A stretch of 64,000 nt of DNA from Roseovarius sp. MMSF_3281 (GCF_030733685.1 NZ_JASHIM010000011.1:1-64000); one strand, 5' to 3'; shown: positions 9,396-19,283, counted from the stretch's first letter. Numbers and translations are program-made. The notes: generated by a model from the letters alone, not told the origin.

Positions 9396-9668
9396 ATGAG
9401 GATCACCTGCCCCTATTGCGGAGAGCGCGACCGGCGCGAGTTTTATTATCAGGGCGATGCTGTCGCTTTGGATCGGCCCGACCCCGAGGCTGGTGAGGCG
9501 GCATGGGATGACTACATCCACAACCGTGACAACCCGGCGGGTGTGACCCGTGATCTTTGGTATCACGAAACCGGCTGTGGCGCTTGGGTGGTCGTGACCC
9601 GCAATACCGTCACGCATGAGATTTTGAGTTGTGAGTTGGCGCGTGGCGCCAAGGAGGCGGGCGCATGA
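9396..9668 (+). CDS. soxD: Sarcosine oxidase subunit delta
   Basis: A 90-residue protein. The ATG at 9396 is preferred over an in-frame TTG at 9363 because the protein then starts MRITCPYCG, as the family does, behind a GGGAGAG site. The zinc-binding cysteines (CPYCG near the N-terminus) and HETGCGAWVVVTRNT in the C-terminal half are typical of the delta subunit, a zinc-containing structural subunit of heterotetrameric sarcosine oxidase. Its stop overlaps the soxA start by four bases (ATGA). Confidence 0.94.
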   Translation: MRITCPYCGERDRREFYYQGDAVALDRPDPEAGEAAWDDYIHNRDNPAGVTRDLWYHETGCGAWVVVTRNTVTHEILSCELARGAKEAGA

Positions 9669-12595
9669 GACTTGCAGGAGATGGTCAGATCGACCGCAGC
9701 CGCCCGATCAAGTTTCGGTTCGACGGGGTGGAATACGAGGGGCTAAAGGGCGATACGCTGGCCTCGGCGCTTTTGGCCAATGACCGGCGGATGGTGGCGC
9801 GGTCGTTCAAATATCACCGCCCGCGCGGGATCATGACGGCAGGCAGCGAGGAGCCCAATGCCCTTGTCACCCTTGGCCTTGGTCCGGCGCAGGACCCGAA
9901 CGTGCGGGCGACCACGGTGGAACTTTTCGAGGGCCTGATGGCCCGGCCGCAGAACTGTTGGCCTTCGCTTGGGTTTGATCTGCTGTCGTTGAATGACCTT
10001 GCCGCGCCATTCCTTGGCGCGGGGTTTTATTACAAGACCTTCATGTGGCCCAAGGCGGCTTGGGAAAAGCTGTATGAGCCTATCATCCGCCGCGCGGCGG
10101 GGCTTGGGGCCTTGTCGATGGAGGCCAATACCGACCGCTATGAAAAGGCCTTTGCCCATTGTGACTTGCTGGTGATCGGTGCGGGGCCTGCGGGGCTGAT
10201 GGCGGCATTGGCGGCGGGGCGTGCGGGCGCGGACGTGATCCTTTGCGATGAGGATATGCGCACCGGCGGGCGGCTCAATGCCGAACGCCTTGAAGTGGGG
10301 GGCCAAAGTGGTGCGGATTGGGCCGAGGCCGTGACCGACGAGTTGCAAGCGATGCCCAATGTGCGGGTGATGACCCGGACCACGGTCACGGGGGCCTACG
10401 ACCAAGGCACCTATGGCGCGCTTGAGCGGCTGGCCCCGGATGTGGCCATGCGCCCCGGTGCGCCGCGCGACTGTTTCTGGCGCATCGTGGCCGAACGTGC
10501 AGTTCTGGCGGCGGGGGCCTTGGAGCGGCCCGTTGCCTTTGCCAACAACGACCGTCCGGGCGTGATGATGGCGGGCGCGGTGCGATCTTATGTCAACCGC
10601 TGGCGGGTCAGCCCGGGGCGCAGCGTGGCGGTTTTCGGCAACAACGACAGCGCGCATCGCACCGCCGCCGACCTGATCGCGGCAGGTGTGCATGTGAGTG
10701 CCTTGATCGACAGTCGACAGGATGCGCAATGCGATCTGGATGTGCCGTTCTATGCGGGCCGCGAGGTGAGCGCGGTACATGGCGGTCGAGGCGTTGAGGC
10801 GATCTCGATCAGTTCGATCAGCGGGGTCGAGAAAATCCAGACCGATACGCTGGCGGTGTCCGGTGGCTGGAATCCATCGGTGCACCTGACCTGTCACATG
10901 AACGGGCGGCCCGCTTGGAACAAGCAAATCGCGGCCTTCGTTCCGCAAGACGGGGCCATTCCGGGCATGGTGACCGCCGGGGCCTGTCGCGGGGATTTTT
11001 CGACCCGCGCCTGCCTTGAAGGCGGAATGGCCGCGGCGCGTGAGGTGTTGCAGGATTTGGGCCATGCGGTGCCGGATATTGACCTGCCGCGCGCCGAGGA
11101 TAGCACCTATGACATCACGCCGCTTTGGGCGGTGCCGGGCAAGGGGCGCGCGTGGCTGGATTTCCAGAACGATGTGACGGTGAAGGACGTCAAACAGGCC
11201 GCGACCGAGAACTTCCAAAGCGTGGAGCATATGAAGCGCTATACCACGCAGGGCATGGCACCCGATCAGGGCAAAAACTCCAACATCGGGGCCTTGGCGG
11301 TGCTGGCCGATGCCACGGGGCGGGGTATTCCCGAAACGGGCACGACCACCTATCGCCCGCCCTTCGTGCCGGTGCCGATCGCGGCCTTGGGCGCGGGCGG
11401 GCAGGGCAAAGGCTTTGCGCCTGAACGCTTCACCACCTCGCATAAGGCCAGCGTCGCGCGCGGGGCACCGATGATCGAAGCGGGGCTGTGGTTCCGGCCC
11501 AGTTACTTCCCGAAGAAGGGCGAGACCCACTGGCGGCAATCCTGTGACCGCGAGGTGTGCATGGTGCGCGAGGCCGTGGGCGTGGCCGATGTTTCGACCC
11601 TTGGCAAGATCGATATTCAGGGGCCGGATGCCGGGGCGTTTCTGGATTTCGTCTATACCAACATGTTCTCGACCCTGAAGGTGGGGCGGGTGCGTTATGG
11701 CCTGATGCTGCGCGAGGATGGCCATGTGATGGACGATGGCACAACGGCGCGCTTGGGTGAAAACCACTATCTTATGACCACCACCACGGCGGCGGCAGGA
11801 CAAGTGATGCGACATCTGGAGTTCGTGCATCAGGCCCTACGCCCTGATCTGGACGTGCGTTTTACCTCGGTCACCGAACAATGGGCGCAGTTCGCCGTTG
11901 CCGGGCCGAAGGCGCGCGAGGTTCTAAACGGGTTGCTGGACGCGCCGCTGAGCGATGAGGCGTGGCCCTTCATGTCCTGCGGACCTGTCACCCTGGCCGG
12001 GGTCGAGGGGCGGCTATTCCGTATCTCCTTTTCGGGCGAGCATGGTTATGAAATCGCCGTGCCGTCGCGCTATGGCGATGCCCTTTTCCGTGCTTTGGTC
12101 AGCCGCGCCGAGGGCCTGGGCGGCGGACCTTATGGGATGGAGGCGCTGAACGTCTTGCGGCTTGAAAAAGGGTTCATCACCCATGCCGAAATACATGGCC
12201 GGGTGACGGCCTTTGACATCGGCATGGAGCGGATGGTGAGCGCCAAGAAGGATTGCATCGGGAAGACCGCCGCCGCGCGTGAGGGGCTGAATGGCCCCGA
12301 GCGCGAGCAGCTTGTCGGCCTGCGTCCGGCGGGCGAGGTCAAGATGCTGGTCGCCGGCGCGCATTTGTTCAACGCCGATGACGCGGCGGTGCGGGTGAAT
12401 GATCAGGGATATGTCACCTCGGTCGGCTATTCGCCGGTTCTGGAGACGAATATCGGCCTTGGCTTCCTGCGCAATGGCCGGGCGCGGCATGGTGAGGTGA
12501 TCCGCATGGTGGATCATCTGAATGGCGTCGAGACCCTGTGCGAGGTCTGCGGCCCGGTGCAGTTCGATCCAGAGGGAGGGCGGATGCGTGGTTGA
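9665..12595 (+). CDS. soxA: Sarcosine oxidase subunit alpha
   Basis: A 976-residue subunit of full family length. The N-terminal region resembles a 2Fe-2S ferredoxin-like fold (GDTLASALLANDRR... FKYHRPRGIMTAG). A nucleotide-binding domain follows, with VIGAGPAGLMAALAAGRAGA near residue 172. The C-terminal third is a GcvT-like folate domain (about 600-970). The alpha subunit binds NAD and tetrahydrofolate and receives the one-carbon group made at the beta subunit. Start and stop overlap soxD and soxG respectively, so all four subunits are probably translated in a coupled way. Confidence 0.95.
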   Translation: MRLAGDGQIDRSRPIKFRFDGVEYEGLKGDTLASALLANDRRMVARSFKYHRPRGIMTAGSEEPNALVTLGLGPAQDPNVRATTVELFEGLMARPQNCWPSLGFDLLSLNDLAAPFLGAGFYYKTFMWPKAAWEKLYEPIIRRAAGLGALSMEANTDRYEKAFAHCDLLVIGAGPAGLMAALAAGRAGADVILCDEDMRTGGRLNAERLEVGGQSGADWAEAVTDELQAMPNVRVMTRTTVTGAYDQGTYGALERLAPDVAMRPGAPRDCFWRIVAERAVLAAGALERPVAFANNDRPGVMMAGAVRSYVNRWRVSPGRSVAVFGNNDSAHRTAADLIAAGVHVSALIDSRQDAQCDLDVPFYAGREVSAVHGGRGVEAISISSISGVEKIQTDTLAVSGGWNPSVHLTCHMNGRPAWNKQIAAFVPQDGAIPGMVTAGACRGDFSTRACLEGGMAAAREVLQDLGHAVPDIDLPRAEDSTYDITPLWAVPGKGRAWLDFQNDVTVKDVKQAATENFQSVEHMKRYTTQGMAPDQGKNSNIGALAVLADATGRGIPETGTTTYRPPFVPVPIAALGAGGQGKGFAPERFTTSHKASVARGAPMIEAGLWFRPSYFPKKGETHWRQSCDREVCMVREAVGVADVSTLGKIDIQGPDAGAFLDFVYTNMFSTLKVGRVRYGLMLREDGHVMDDGTTARLGENHYLMTTTTAAAGQVMRHLEFVHQALRPDLDVRFTSVTEQWAQFAVAGPKAREVLNGLLDAPLSDEAWPFMSCGPVTLAGVEGRLFRISFSGEHGYEIAVPSRYGDALFRALVSRAEGLGGGPYGMEALNVLRLEKGFITHAEIHGRVTAFDIGMERMVSAKKDCIGKTAAAREGLNGPEREQLVGLRPAGEVKMLVAGAHLFNADDAAVRVNDQGYVTSVGYSPVLETNIGLGFLRNGRARHGEVIRMVDHLNGVETLCEVCGPVQFDPEGGRMRG

Positions 12596-13136
12596 GTTGA
12601 AAGCAAGAACGCCTTGCGAGGGATTGCTGCCGCTTGAGGTAGGTGCCCTGCGGCTGAGTGAGGCCGAGGCCGGACCGATGACCTCGGTCGCGGCCTTCCA
12701 AGGGCAGGACGCGACATTGTCGACCGAGATGAAGGCGGCGCATGGGGTGACCTTGCCGGAACCGAACTCTGTAACCGAGAGCGGAAATGCGCGCGCCATC
12801 TGGTTCGGGCCGCGCATGGCGCTTTTGACAGGTACGGCGGCCGACCCGGGCCTTGCCAGCCATGCCGCATTGACCGATCAATCGGATGCTTGGGCCGTTG
12901 TGCGATTGCAAGGCGACGGGGCTGCCGATGTCTTGGCACGTTTGACGCCCATTGATCTGCGCCCCGGCGTTTTTGACCCCGGAGCAACAGCAAGAACCGA
13001 GCTTCAGCATATGCAGGCCTCGGTCACTTGTCTGGAGGAGGGCAATTATCAGATCATGGTGTTCCGCGCCTTTGCCGAAACGCTTGTCCATGACCTCAAA
13101 ACCGCGATGCAGGCCGTGGCCGCAAGGCAAGGCTGA
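12588..13136 (+). CDS. soxG: Sarcosine oxidase subunit gamma
   Basis: A 182-residue protein if it starts at the GTG at 12588, eight bases before the soxA stop and about nine bases past a GAGGGAGGG ribosome site. This gives VVELKARTPCEGLLPLEVG, a normal gamma N-terminus. Longer in-frame starts would overlap soxA further and lack a site. Gamma subunits resemble the GcvT fold and hold the complex together. It is the last gene of the sox operon. Confidence 0.9.
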   Translation: MVELKARTPCEGLLPLEVGALRLSEAEAGPMTSVAAFQGQDATLSTEMKAAHGVTLPEPNSVTESGNARAIWFGPRMALLTGTAADPGLASHAALTDQSDAWAVVRLQGDGAADVLARLTPIDLRPGVFDPGATARTELQHMQASVTCLEEGNYQIMVFRAFAETLVHDLKTAMQAVAARQG

Positions 13137-13233
13137 GGGGAGAGCGGGGGCGCATTTCCCCGGCCACCCCCCTTTCATTCCACGCCTCGGGCATTAGATT
13201 GCCAAACGACACACAAGATATGACGAGGTGACC

Positions 13234-13530
13234 ATGACCCGCTTTGCCGCAATTCTACCCGCCCTGCTGTTGGCCTCGCCCTTGGCGGCTCAAGACAAGG
13301 CAAGCATTTGTGCCAATTCCGCAAAGATCGTGGACTCGGCTGTCGCGGAACGAACAAGCGGTGCGGACCAGCAACAGGCCATCGGAACAATCGGCGATGG
13401 CCTGGAGGGCGACGCGGCGATCTACAAACCTGCTGTCGAGCCGATCGTGAACTGGGTCTATACTCTTGAGGAAGGCCAGCTGAACGAAGAGGTCGGCCAG
13501 ACCTACGAAAAGGCCTGCTTGGCGCAGTAA
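13234..13530 (+). CDS. Small exported protein of unknown function
   Basis: A 98-residue protein with a clear signal peptide (MTRFAAILPALLLASPLAAQ) and a predicted cleavage after AAQ, so it is probably periplasmic. The mature part is acidic with two cysteines (one soon after cleavage, one at the C-terminus, KACLAQ) that could form a disulfide. The ATG at 13234 follows GACGAGG; a GTG at 13228 is possible. It stands alone between soxG and dnaG. I do not recognise a characterised family. Confidence 0.65.
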   Translation: MTRFAAILPALLLASPLAAQDKASICANSAKIVDSAVAERTSGADQQQAIGTIGDGLEGDAAIYKPAVEPIVNWVYTLEEGQLNEEVGQTYEKACLAQ

Positions 13531-13583
13531 ACTCTGCACTTCACCGGCTTGCCCATTCCGCAGGCTTGCCCATATATGGATAT

Positions 13584-15530
13584 ATGAGCTTGCCCCCCGG
13601 ATTCCTTGACGAGCTACGCTCGCGCCTGTCGCTGACCGATGTGGTCGGGCGAAAGGTCATGTGGGACACCCGCAAATCCAACCAGGGCAAGGGCGACATG
13701 TGGGCGCCTTGCCCGTTTCACCACGAGAAAACCGCCAGCTTCCATGTCGATGACCGTAAGGGGTTTTATTATTGCTTCGGGTGTCACGCCAAGGGCGACG
13801 CGATTTCCTTTGTCCGCGAAACCGAGAACGTGGATTTCATGGAGGCGGTGCGCATTCTGGCCGAAGAGGCGGGCATGCAGATGCCCGAACGCGACCCGAG
13901 GGCACAGGAAAAGGCCGACCGCCGCACGCAACTTATTGAAGTCATGGAAATGGCCGTGCAGCATTTTCGCCTGTCGCTGAAAACCGGCGCGGGGGCTGCG
14001 GCGCGTGACTATCTGGCCGGGCGCGGATTGGACGAGGCGGCGCAGGAGCGGTTTGAAATCGGCTTTGCCGCCGATGCGTGGCAGGGCCTTTGGGATCACC
14101 TGAAGAACAAGGGAGTCGAGGATCAGATGATCCTTGATGCGGGGCTTGCCAAGCCCAGCCAGAAGGGCGGGCGGCCCTATGATACGTTCCGCAACCGGAT
14201 CATCTTCCCGATCCGTGACCCGCGTGGGCGGTGCATCGCCTTTGGCGGGCGCGCCATGGACCCCAACGACAACGCCAAATACCTCAACTCACCCGAGACC
14301 GAGCTGTTCGATAAATCCCGCACGCTTTATCACCACGGTCCCGCGCGCGAGGCGGCGGGCAAGGGCCAGCCCTTGATTGTTGCCGAAGGGTATATGGATG
14401 TGATCGCATTGGCGCAGGCCGGGTTCGGGGCCTCGGTGGCCCCTTTGGGCACGGCGGTCACCGAGCATCAGTTGCAACTGCTCTGGCGTATCACGGATGA
14501 GCCGATCATGGCCCTTGATGGCGACACGGCAGGTTTGCGGGCGGCGTATCGGGTGATTGATCTGGCCTTGCCACTGTTGGAAGCGGGTAAAAGCCTGCGG
14601 TTCGTGCTGATGCCTGAAGGCCAAGACCCCGATGACCTGTTGCGCGCCAAGGGGGCGGGCGCGGTTCAAAAGCTGCTGGATGAGGCCATGCCCATGGTGC
14701 AGCTTTTGTGGCAGCGCGAGACCGAAGGCCGTAATTTCGATAGCCCCGAGCGCAAGGCGGCCTTGGACAAGGCCCTGCGCGAAAAGATCATGTTGATCCG
14801 TGATCCGTCGATCAAGGCGCATTATGGGCAGGCGGTGAAAGACCTTCGCTGGCAATTATTCAATCCCCGGCGAAGTGGTGGGCAAAGCGGTTTTAAACCG
14901 GGTAAGTGGCAGCCCATTCCGACGGCACGGGCCAGCACCAAAACCTCGCTTCTGGTGGCGGCGGGGGATGAGGCTCGCGTGCAGATGCGCGAGGCGGTGA
15001 TCCTTGCCACCCTGATTTGTTGCCCGTCCATCTGTGATGAATTCGAGGATGCCCTTGAAGGAATGGAATGCGCCGACCCGGATCATGCGCGGCTGCGCGA
15101 TTTGATCCTGCGCCATGGCCCGGATGGCGGAGCGGCCTTGTACGACCGGATCGAGGCCGCAATTGGGGGGCAAGCCCTTGAAACCCTGATGGCCTTGCCC
15201 CATGTCGCCATAGCGCCTGCTGTACGCCGCCGCGACGATGATGAAGCGGCCCGCATGACCGTGGCCGAGGAACTGGCCAAACTGAAGGCGGAAGTGGGGT
15301 GGTCCGCCGAGGTGAACGAGGCCTCCGAGGATATCGCGGGCGTGGCTGACGAAGCGGTGACATGGCGCCTTGGCCAAGCCGCAGAAGCGCGAAATAGGGC
15401 ACAGCGCAGTCAGCAGGAGGACAAGGCAGAATACGAGGTTGGCGACAACGGTGCGCGAATCAGTCGTGACGAACGCGACGCTTTCGAGGCGTTGCTGGAA
15501 AGGATCAGATACTCCAAGTCAGGCCATTGA
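13584..15530 (+). CDS. dnaG: DNA primase
   Basis: A 648-residue primase that makes RNA primers at the replication fork. The ATG at 13584 gives the usual MSLPPGFLDELRSR start; an in-frame TTG at 13566 is less likely. The N-terminal CHC2 zinc-binding domain is intact (Cys43, His46, Cys64, Cys67 in CPFH and CFGC). The central TOPRIM domain shows VAEGYMDVIAL and the acidic motif ALDGDTAG. The C-terminal part would bind the DnaB helicase. It sits directly upstream of rpoD, a conserved pairing in alphaproteobacteria. Confidence 0.96.
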   Translation: MSLPPGFLDELRSRLSLTDVVGRKVMWDTRKSNQGKGDMWAPCPFHHEKTASFHVDDRKGFYYCFGCHAKGDAISFVRETENVDFMEAVRILAEEAGMQMPERDPRAQEKADRRTQLIEVMEMAVQHFRLSLKTGAGAAARDYLAGRGLDEAAQERFEIGFAADAWQGLWDHLKNKGVEDQMILDAGLAKPSQKGGRPYDTFRNRIIFPIRDPRGRCIAFGGRAMDPNDNAKYLNSPETELFDKSRTLYHHGPAREAAGKGQPLIVAEGYMDVIALAQAGFGASVAPLGTAVTEHQLQLLWRITDEPIMALDGDTAGLRAAYRVIDLALPLLEAGKSLRFVLMPEGQDPDDLLRAKGAGAVQKLLDEAMPMVQLLWQRETEGRNFDSPERKAALDKALREKIMLIRDPSIKAHYGQAVKDLRWQLFNPRRSGGQSGFKPGKWQPIPTARASTKTSLLVAAGDEARVQMREAVILATLICCPSICDEFEDALEGMECADPDHARLRDLILRHGPDGGAALYDRIEAAIGGQALETLMALPHVAIAPAVRRRDDDEAARMTVAEELAKLKAEVGWSAEVNEASEDIAGVADEAVTWRLGQAAEARNRAQRSQQEDKAEYEVGDNGARISRDERDAFEALLERIRYSKSGH

Positions 15531-15649
15531 AGGGCTTTTGGCTAGGATTAGGTAAGAAAAACAGGGTAAACGGGTGTGCGAATCATGCGAACGCGTTATT
15601 GATTCGATTTTAAGAATCACCCGATCGCCCTTTCGTTCAGGAGAACTTC

Positions 15650-17644
15650 ATGGCCGCCAAGGACACCGACGACCAGAAACCCGAAGACCAAGAGGCTGAA
15701 ATCTCGCTTGATATGAGCCAGGCCGCGGTCAAAGCAATGATCGGGGAGGCGCGTGAGAAGGGCTTTATTACCTACGATCAGTTGAACAAGGTTCTGCCGC
15801 CCGACCAGGTGGGCAGTGAACAGATCGAGGACGTGATGTCGATGCTCAACGAGATGGGCATCAACATCATCGAGGCCGAGGAAGCCGAGGAGGAGGAAAG
15901 CAAATCCACCGCCGTGGCCGAGATCGGCAAGAAGGGTGAGGTCACCCTTGGCTCGGGCAAGGAGCAGAAGCTGGACCGGACCGACGACCCGGTGCGCATG
16001 TACCTGCGCGAGATGGGCTCGGTCGAACTGTTGAGCCGGGAAGGCGAGATTGCCATCGCCAAGCGGATCGAGGCCGGGCGCAACACGATGATCGCGGGCC
16101 TGTGCGAAAGCCCGTTGACCTTCCAGGCGATCACGATCTGGCGCGACGAACTTCTGGGTGAAGACATCCTTTTGCGCGATGTGATCGACCTTGAGACCAC
16201 CTTCTCGGGCCAGATGGGCGAGGGCCTGGAAGAGGCCGAAGAAGGCGTGGTGGCCGAGGCGGCCAATGTTACGAGCGCGCCCAAGGAAAAATCCGAGGAC
16301 AGCGAGCCGGAGCTTGATGCCGACGGCAACCCGATTGCCAAGGACGATGACGACGACGAAGAGGAACAGGCCAACATGAGCCTTGCGGCCATGGAGGCCG
16401 CCCTGAAGCCGCGTGTTCTGGAAACGCTGGATCGCATCGCCGAGGATTTCGCCGAACTGAGCGAGATGCAGGACAGCCGGATCTCGGCCACGCTGAACGA
16501 AGATGGGTCGTTCAGCAAAGCGGCCGAGGAGACATATCAACAGTTGCGCTCGGAAATCGTGGAGCTGGTGAACTCGCTTCACCTGCACAACAACCGGATC
16601 GAGGCGCTGATCGACCAGCTTTATGGCATCAACCGCCGGATCATGCAGATCGACAGCGCCATGGTCAAACTGGCCGACCAGGCGCGGATCAACCGCAAGG
16701 AATTCGTCGAGGCCTACCGGGGCCGCGAGCTGGATCCGACGTGGTTGGACGACATGGCGCAGAAATCCGGGCGCGGCTGGCAGATGTTCATGGAACGCAG
16801 CCCCGAGAAAGTGGCCGAGTTGCGCGCCGACATGGCGCAGGTGGGCCAATACGTGGGTCTGGATATCAGCGAGTTCCGCCGCATCGTGAGCCAAGTGCAA
16901 AAGGGCGAGAAAGAGGCCCGCCAGGCCAAGAAGGAAATGGTCGAGGCCAACCTGCGCCTCGTGATCTCGATCGCCAAGAAATACACGAACCGTGGCCTGC
17001 AATTCCTTGATCTTATTCAAGAAGGTAACATCGGCCTGATGAAGGCGGTGGACAAGTTCGAGTATCGCCGGGGCTACAAGTTCAGCACCTATGCGACATG
17101 GTGGATCCGGCAGGCGATCACCCGCTCGATCGCCGACCAAGCGCGGACCATCCGTATCCCGGTGCACATGATAGAGACCATCAACAAGCTGGTCCGCACC
17201 GGGCGCCAGATGCTGCATGAAATCGGTCGTGAACCCACGCCCGAGGAACTGGCCGAGAAGCTGCAAATGCCGCTGGAGAAGGTCCGCAAGGTGATGAAGA
17301 TCGCCAAGGAGCCGATCAGCCTTGAAACCCCCATCGGGGACGAGGAAGACAGCCAGCTTGGCGACTTCATCGAGGATAAAAACGTTGTTCTTCCGCTGGA
17401 TAGCGCGATTCAGGACAACCTGAAGGAAACCACCACGCGGGTTCTTTCCAGCCTCACACCGCGCGAGGAACGGGTTTTGCGGATGCGTTTCGGCATCGGC
17501 ATGAACACCGACCACACGCTGGAGGAAGTGGGCCAGCAATTCAGCGTCACCCGCGAACGTATCCGGCAGATCGAAGCCAAGGCGCTGCGCAAGCTCAAGC
17601 ATCCCTCGCGGTCGCGTAAGCTGCGGTCGTTCCTGGATCAGTAG
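15650..17644 (+). CDS. rpoD: Primary sigma factor of RNA polymerase (sigma-70)
   Basis: A 664-residue housekeeping sigma factor that directs RNA polymerase to most promoters. Region 1.1 lies at about 25-75, region 1.2 near 110-140, and a long acidic non-conserved region at about 180-440 includes a run of Asp and Glu (near 225-240). Region 2 is unmistakable ([20 protein letters not shown] and [15 protein letters not shown]). Region 4 carries the helix-turn-helix ([17 protein letters not shown]) near the C-terminus. The start has a GGAGAACTTC site. It follows dnaG after 119 bases. Confidence 0.98.
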   Translation: MAAKDTDDQKPEDQEAEISLDMSQAAVKAMIGEAREKGFITYDQLNKVLPPDQVGSEQIEDVMSMLNEMGINIIEAEEAEEEESKSTAVAEIGKKGEVTLGSGKEQKLDRTDDPVRMYLREMGSVELLSREGEIAIAKRIEAGRNTMIAGLCESPLTFQAITIWRDELLGEDILLRDVIDLETTFSGQMGEGLEEAEEGVVAEAANVTSAPKEKSEDSEPELDADGNPIAKDDDDDEEEQANMSLAAMEAALKPRVLETLDRIAEDFAELSEMQDSRISATLNEDGSFSKAAEETYQQLRSEIVELVNSLHLHNNRIEALIDQLYGINRRIMQIDSAMVKLADQARINRKEFVEAYRGRELDPTWLDDMAQKSGRGWQMFMERSPEKVAELRADMAQVGQYVGLDISEFRRIVSQVQKGEKEARQAKKEMVEANLRLVISIAKKYTNRGLQFLDLIQEGNIGLMKAVDKFEYRRGYKFSTYATWWIRQAITRSIADQARTIRIPVHMIETINKLVRTGRQMLHEIGREPTPEELAEKLQMPLEKVRKVMKIAKEPISLETPIGDEEDSQLGDFIEDKNVVLPLDSAIQDNLKETTTRVLSSLTPREERVLRMRFGIGMNTDHTLEEVGQQFSVTRERIRQIEAKALRKLKHPSRSRKLRSFLDQ

Positions 17645-17652
17645 GCGCCGGT

Positions 17653-17937
17653 ATGTCCTTGTTTTCCAAGCTTTTTGGCGGCGGCAAACCCAAGGCCGAA
17701 CCGGAGGCCGAGGCCGAAGGGGAAACCTATGAAGGGTTTCGCATCTTCCCCACGCCGCAGTCGGAAAGCGACGGCTTTCGCCTTGGGGCGCGGATCGAGA
17801 AAGAGGTGGATGGCGAGGTGAAGGTGCATCACCTGCTGCGCGCGGATGTCATCCGGTCATTGGAGGAGGCGCAGGCCTTTTCCATTCGCAAGGCAAAGCA
17901 GGTGATCGACGAACAGGGCGAGCGGATTTTCCGCTAG
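17653..17937 (+). CDS. HlyU-family protein
   Basis: A 94-residue protein starting eight bases after rpoD, probably cotranscribed. The opening MSLFSKLFGGG followed by an Ala/Glu-rich linker and a core YEGFRIFPTPQSESDGFRL...GARIEKEV matches the HlyU family. The name comes from a Vibrio haemolysin regulator, but most alphaproteobacterial members have no tested function, so DNA binding should not be assumed. Confidence 0.75.
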   Translation: MSLFSKLFGGGKPKAEPEAEAEGETYEGFRIFPTPQSESDGFRLGARIEKEVDGEVKVHHLLRADVIRSLEEAQAFSIRKAKQVIDEQGERIFR

Positions 17938-17953
17938 GCCCGGGCCTGCCGCA

Positions 17954-18114
17954 TTCTGTACAGATTGTACATTGACCCCCCGTGTTCTGTACAGAACGCG
18001 GGGGGTTTTACGTGGTCTCTGTACAGACTGAAAAGTCGTACGAGTCGTACGTTTGCCCCCGGGTTTCGTACGAAAATCGGCGGGTGTTGTCCGGGCATCG
18101 TACGAGTCGTACGA
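17954..18114. repeat. Cluster of palindromes with GTAC core
   Basis: This fills the middle of a 411-base gene-free stretch (17938-18348). There are at least seven short palindromes with a central GTAC. Three have a TGTACA core: TTCTGTACAGA (17954), GTTCTGTACAGAAC (17984-17997) and TCTGTACAGA (18018-18027). The rest have a CGTACG core: TCGTACGA then GTCGTACG (18036-18051), TTTCGTACGAAA (18064-18075), and TCGTACGA then GTCGTACGA (18098-18114). A looser TTGTAC is at 17965. The spacing is irregular. This looks like a cluster of protein-binding sites or a degenerate iteron set. The rest of the gap (18120-18348) holds nothing I recognise. Confidence 0.75.
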
Positions 18115-18348
18115 CCCGTAGGAGACCGGCCCGCTTATCAGGCCTGACGGCCTTTTGCGCGAGGAGCGAAGCGATGAGCGCCCACCGTGCGCCTTGGTGA
18201 GGATTGCGCAAGCTTGGTTAACGCGGCAGTGAAAGCCGCAAGCCAAGGGTAAACAGGGCGCGCGCCCTGTTCATGGTATCGAAAGGGATGGGCCGGGGCG
18301 CTTTGCCCGTGCTAGACCTGTTGCAAGGCGAGGAGTGGAGGTTGCCGG

Positions 18349-18858
18349 ATGCGAAAGTTTTTCCTGGGTCTGTCGGTGTTCATGGCCGCCACGGGAGCGG
18401 CGCGGGCCGAAGGGTGTTTCGGGCCCGGCGTGCCGATGTTTCATTGTACGGTGAAGGGTGGGGCGAAAACGGTGGACCTGTGTTTGCAGGATCAGGTCGC
18501 CTATTACCGCTTTGGCCCCCAAGGCGGCATGGCCGAGATGCTTTTGGCGCGGCCCGTGAGCGAGGTATATATGATGCCGTGGAACGGGGTTGGGCGGACG
18601 ATCTATGAGGAGGCGAGTTTCAACAACCGGGCCTTTGATTACACCATCCATTACGCCATCGACCGCATTCCCCAAGACGGTGAAGTGAAAGTTTCGGTCT
18701 CGGGCGGGGTGACGGTGATCAAGGGGGATCAGACCATGGCGCAACTGGCCTGTGATGCAGGTTCGGTTTCCGTGAATGATATTTATCCGCTTTACGAGGC
18801 CAAGCAGGCGGCGGGCCAGTGTTGGGACCGCGAGGCCTTTGAATGGGGGCCGTGTTGA
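18349..18858 (+). CDS. Exported cysteine-containing protein of unknown function
   Basis: A 169-residue protein with a signal peptide (MRKFFLGLSVFMAATGAARA) and a mature part holding six cysteines (CFGPG, FHCTVK, LCLQD, LACDAG, QCWDRE, GPC-end). This suggests disulfide bonding in the periplasm. Its last 16 bases overlap the next gene, so the two are probably cotranscribed. I do not recognise a characterised family. Confidence 0.7.
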   Translation: MRKFFLGLSVFMAATGAARAEGCFGPGVPMFHCTVKGGAKTVDLCLQDQVAYYRFGPQGGMAEMLLARPVSEVYMMPWNGVGRTIYEEASFNNRAFDYTIHYAIDRIPQDGEVKVSVSGGVTVIKGDQTMAQLACDAGSVSVNDIYPLYEAKQAAGQCWDREAFEWGPC

Positions 18859-19280
18859 GCGGGGTGCAGAGCGAATTTCAAATCAGCACCCGGGGGCAGG
18901 GCCTGTACGAGTTTACCCGCGAGGTGGTGGGCTGGACCCGTGCGCAGGGTGTCGAGGCGGGGCTTTTGACGCTCTTCGTGCGGCATACCTCCTGTTCGTT
19001 GTTGATACAGGAAAATGCCGACCCGGAGGTGCAAACCGACCTGCGCAATTATTTCGCCCGGTTGGTGCCGCCCACCAGCGACCCCGCGATGGGGTATCTG
19101 ACGCATACCTACGAAGGCCCCGATGACATGCCCGCCCACATCAAGGCGGCGATGATGCCGGTGAGTTTGACTATCCCGGTGAGTGGCGGCGTGCCTGTGT
19201 TGGGCACGTGGCAGGGGATTTACCTGTTCGAGCATCGCGATGCGCCGCACAGCCGGAACGTGGCGGCGCATCTGGTGTGA
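18843..19280 (+). CDS. YjbQ/UPF0047 family protein
   Basis: A 145-residue protein of the YjbQ fold. Signatures are FTREVVGWTRAQGVEAGLL near the start, the LFVRHTSCSLLIQENADPEV stretch with conserved His, Ser and Glu, and the end GTWQGIYLFEHRD. E. coli YjbQ has weak thiamine-phosphate synthase activity, but the real role in most bacteria is unsettled. The ATG at 18843 overlaps the upstream stop. A GTG at 18864 would remove seven residues that are not typical of the family, so the start is uncertain. Confidence 0.85.
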   Translation: MGAVLSGVQSEFQISTRGQGLYEFTREVVGWTRAQGVEAGLLTLFVRHTSCSLLIQENADPEVQTDLRNYFARLVPPTSDPAMGYLTHTYEGPDDMPAHIKAAMMPVSLTIPVSGGVPVLGTWQGIYLFEHRDAPHSRNVAAHLV

Positions 19281-19283
19281 GAT

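Noticed and set aside
6314..9406. 1030-codon open frame on the minus strand
   Set aside because: It is antisense to gdhA and soxB, which have full family signatures. Long antisense frames are expected at this GC content.
9743..11830. 695-codon open frame on the minus strand
   Set aside because: It is antisense to soxA, His/Arg-rich and without domain motifs.
15617..17602. 661-codon open frame on the minus strand
   Set aside because: It is antisense to rpoD and made of low-complexity, His/Leu-rich sequence.
17954..18114. CRISPR array
   Set aside because: The repeats are short palindromes with irregular spacing, not uniform direct repeats with spacers, and no cas gene is nearby.
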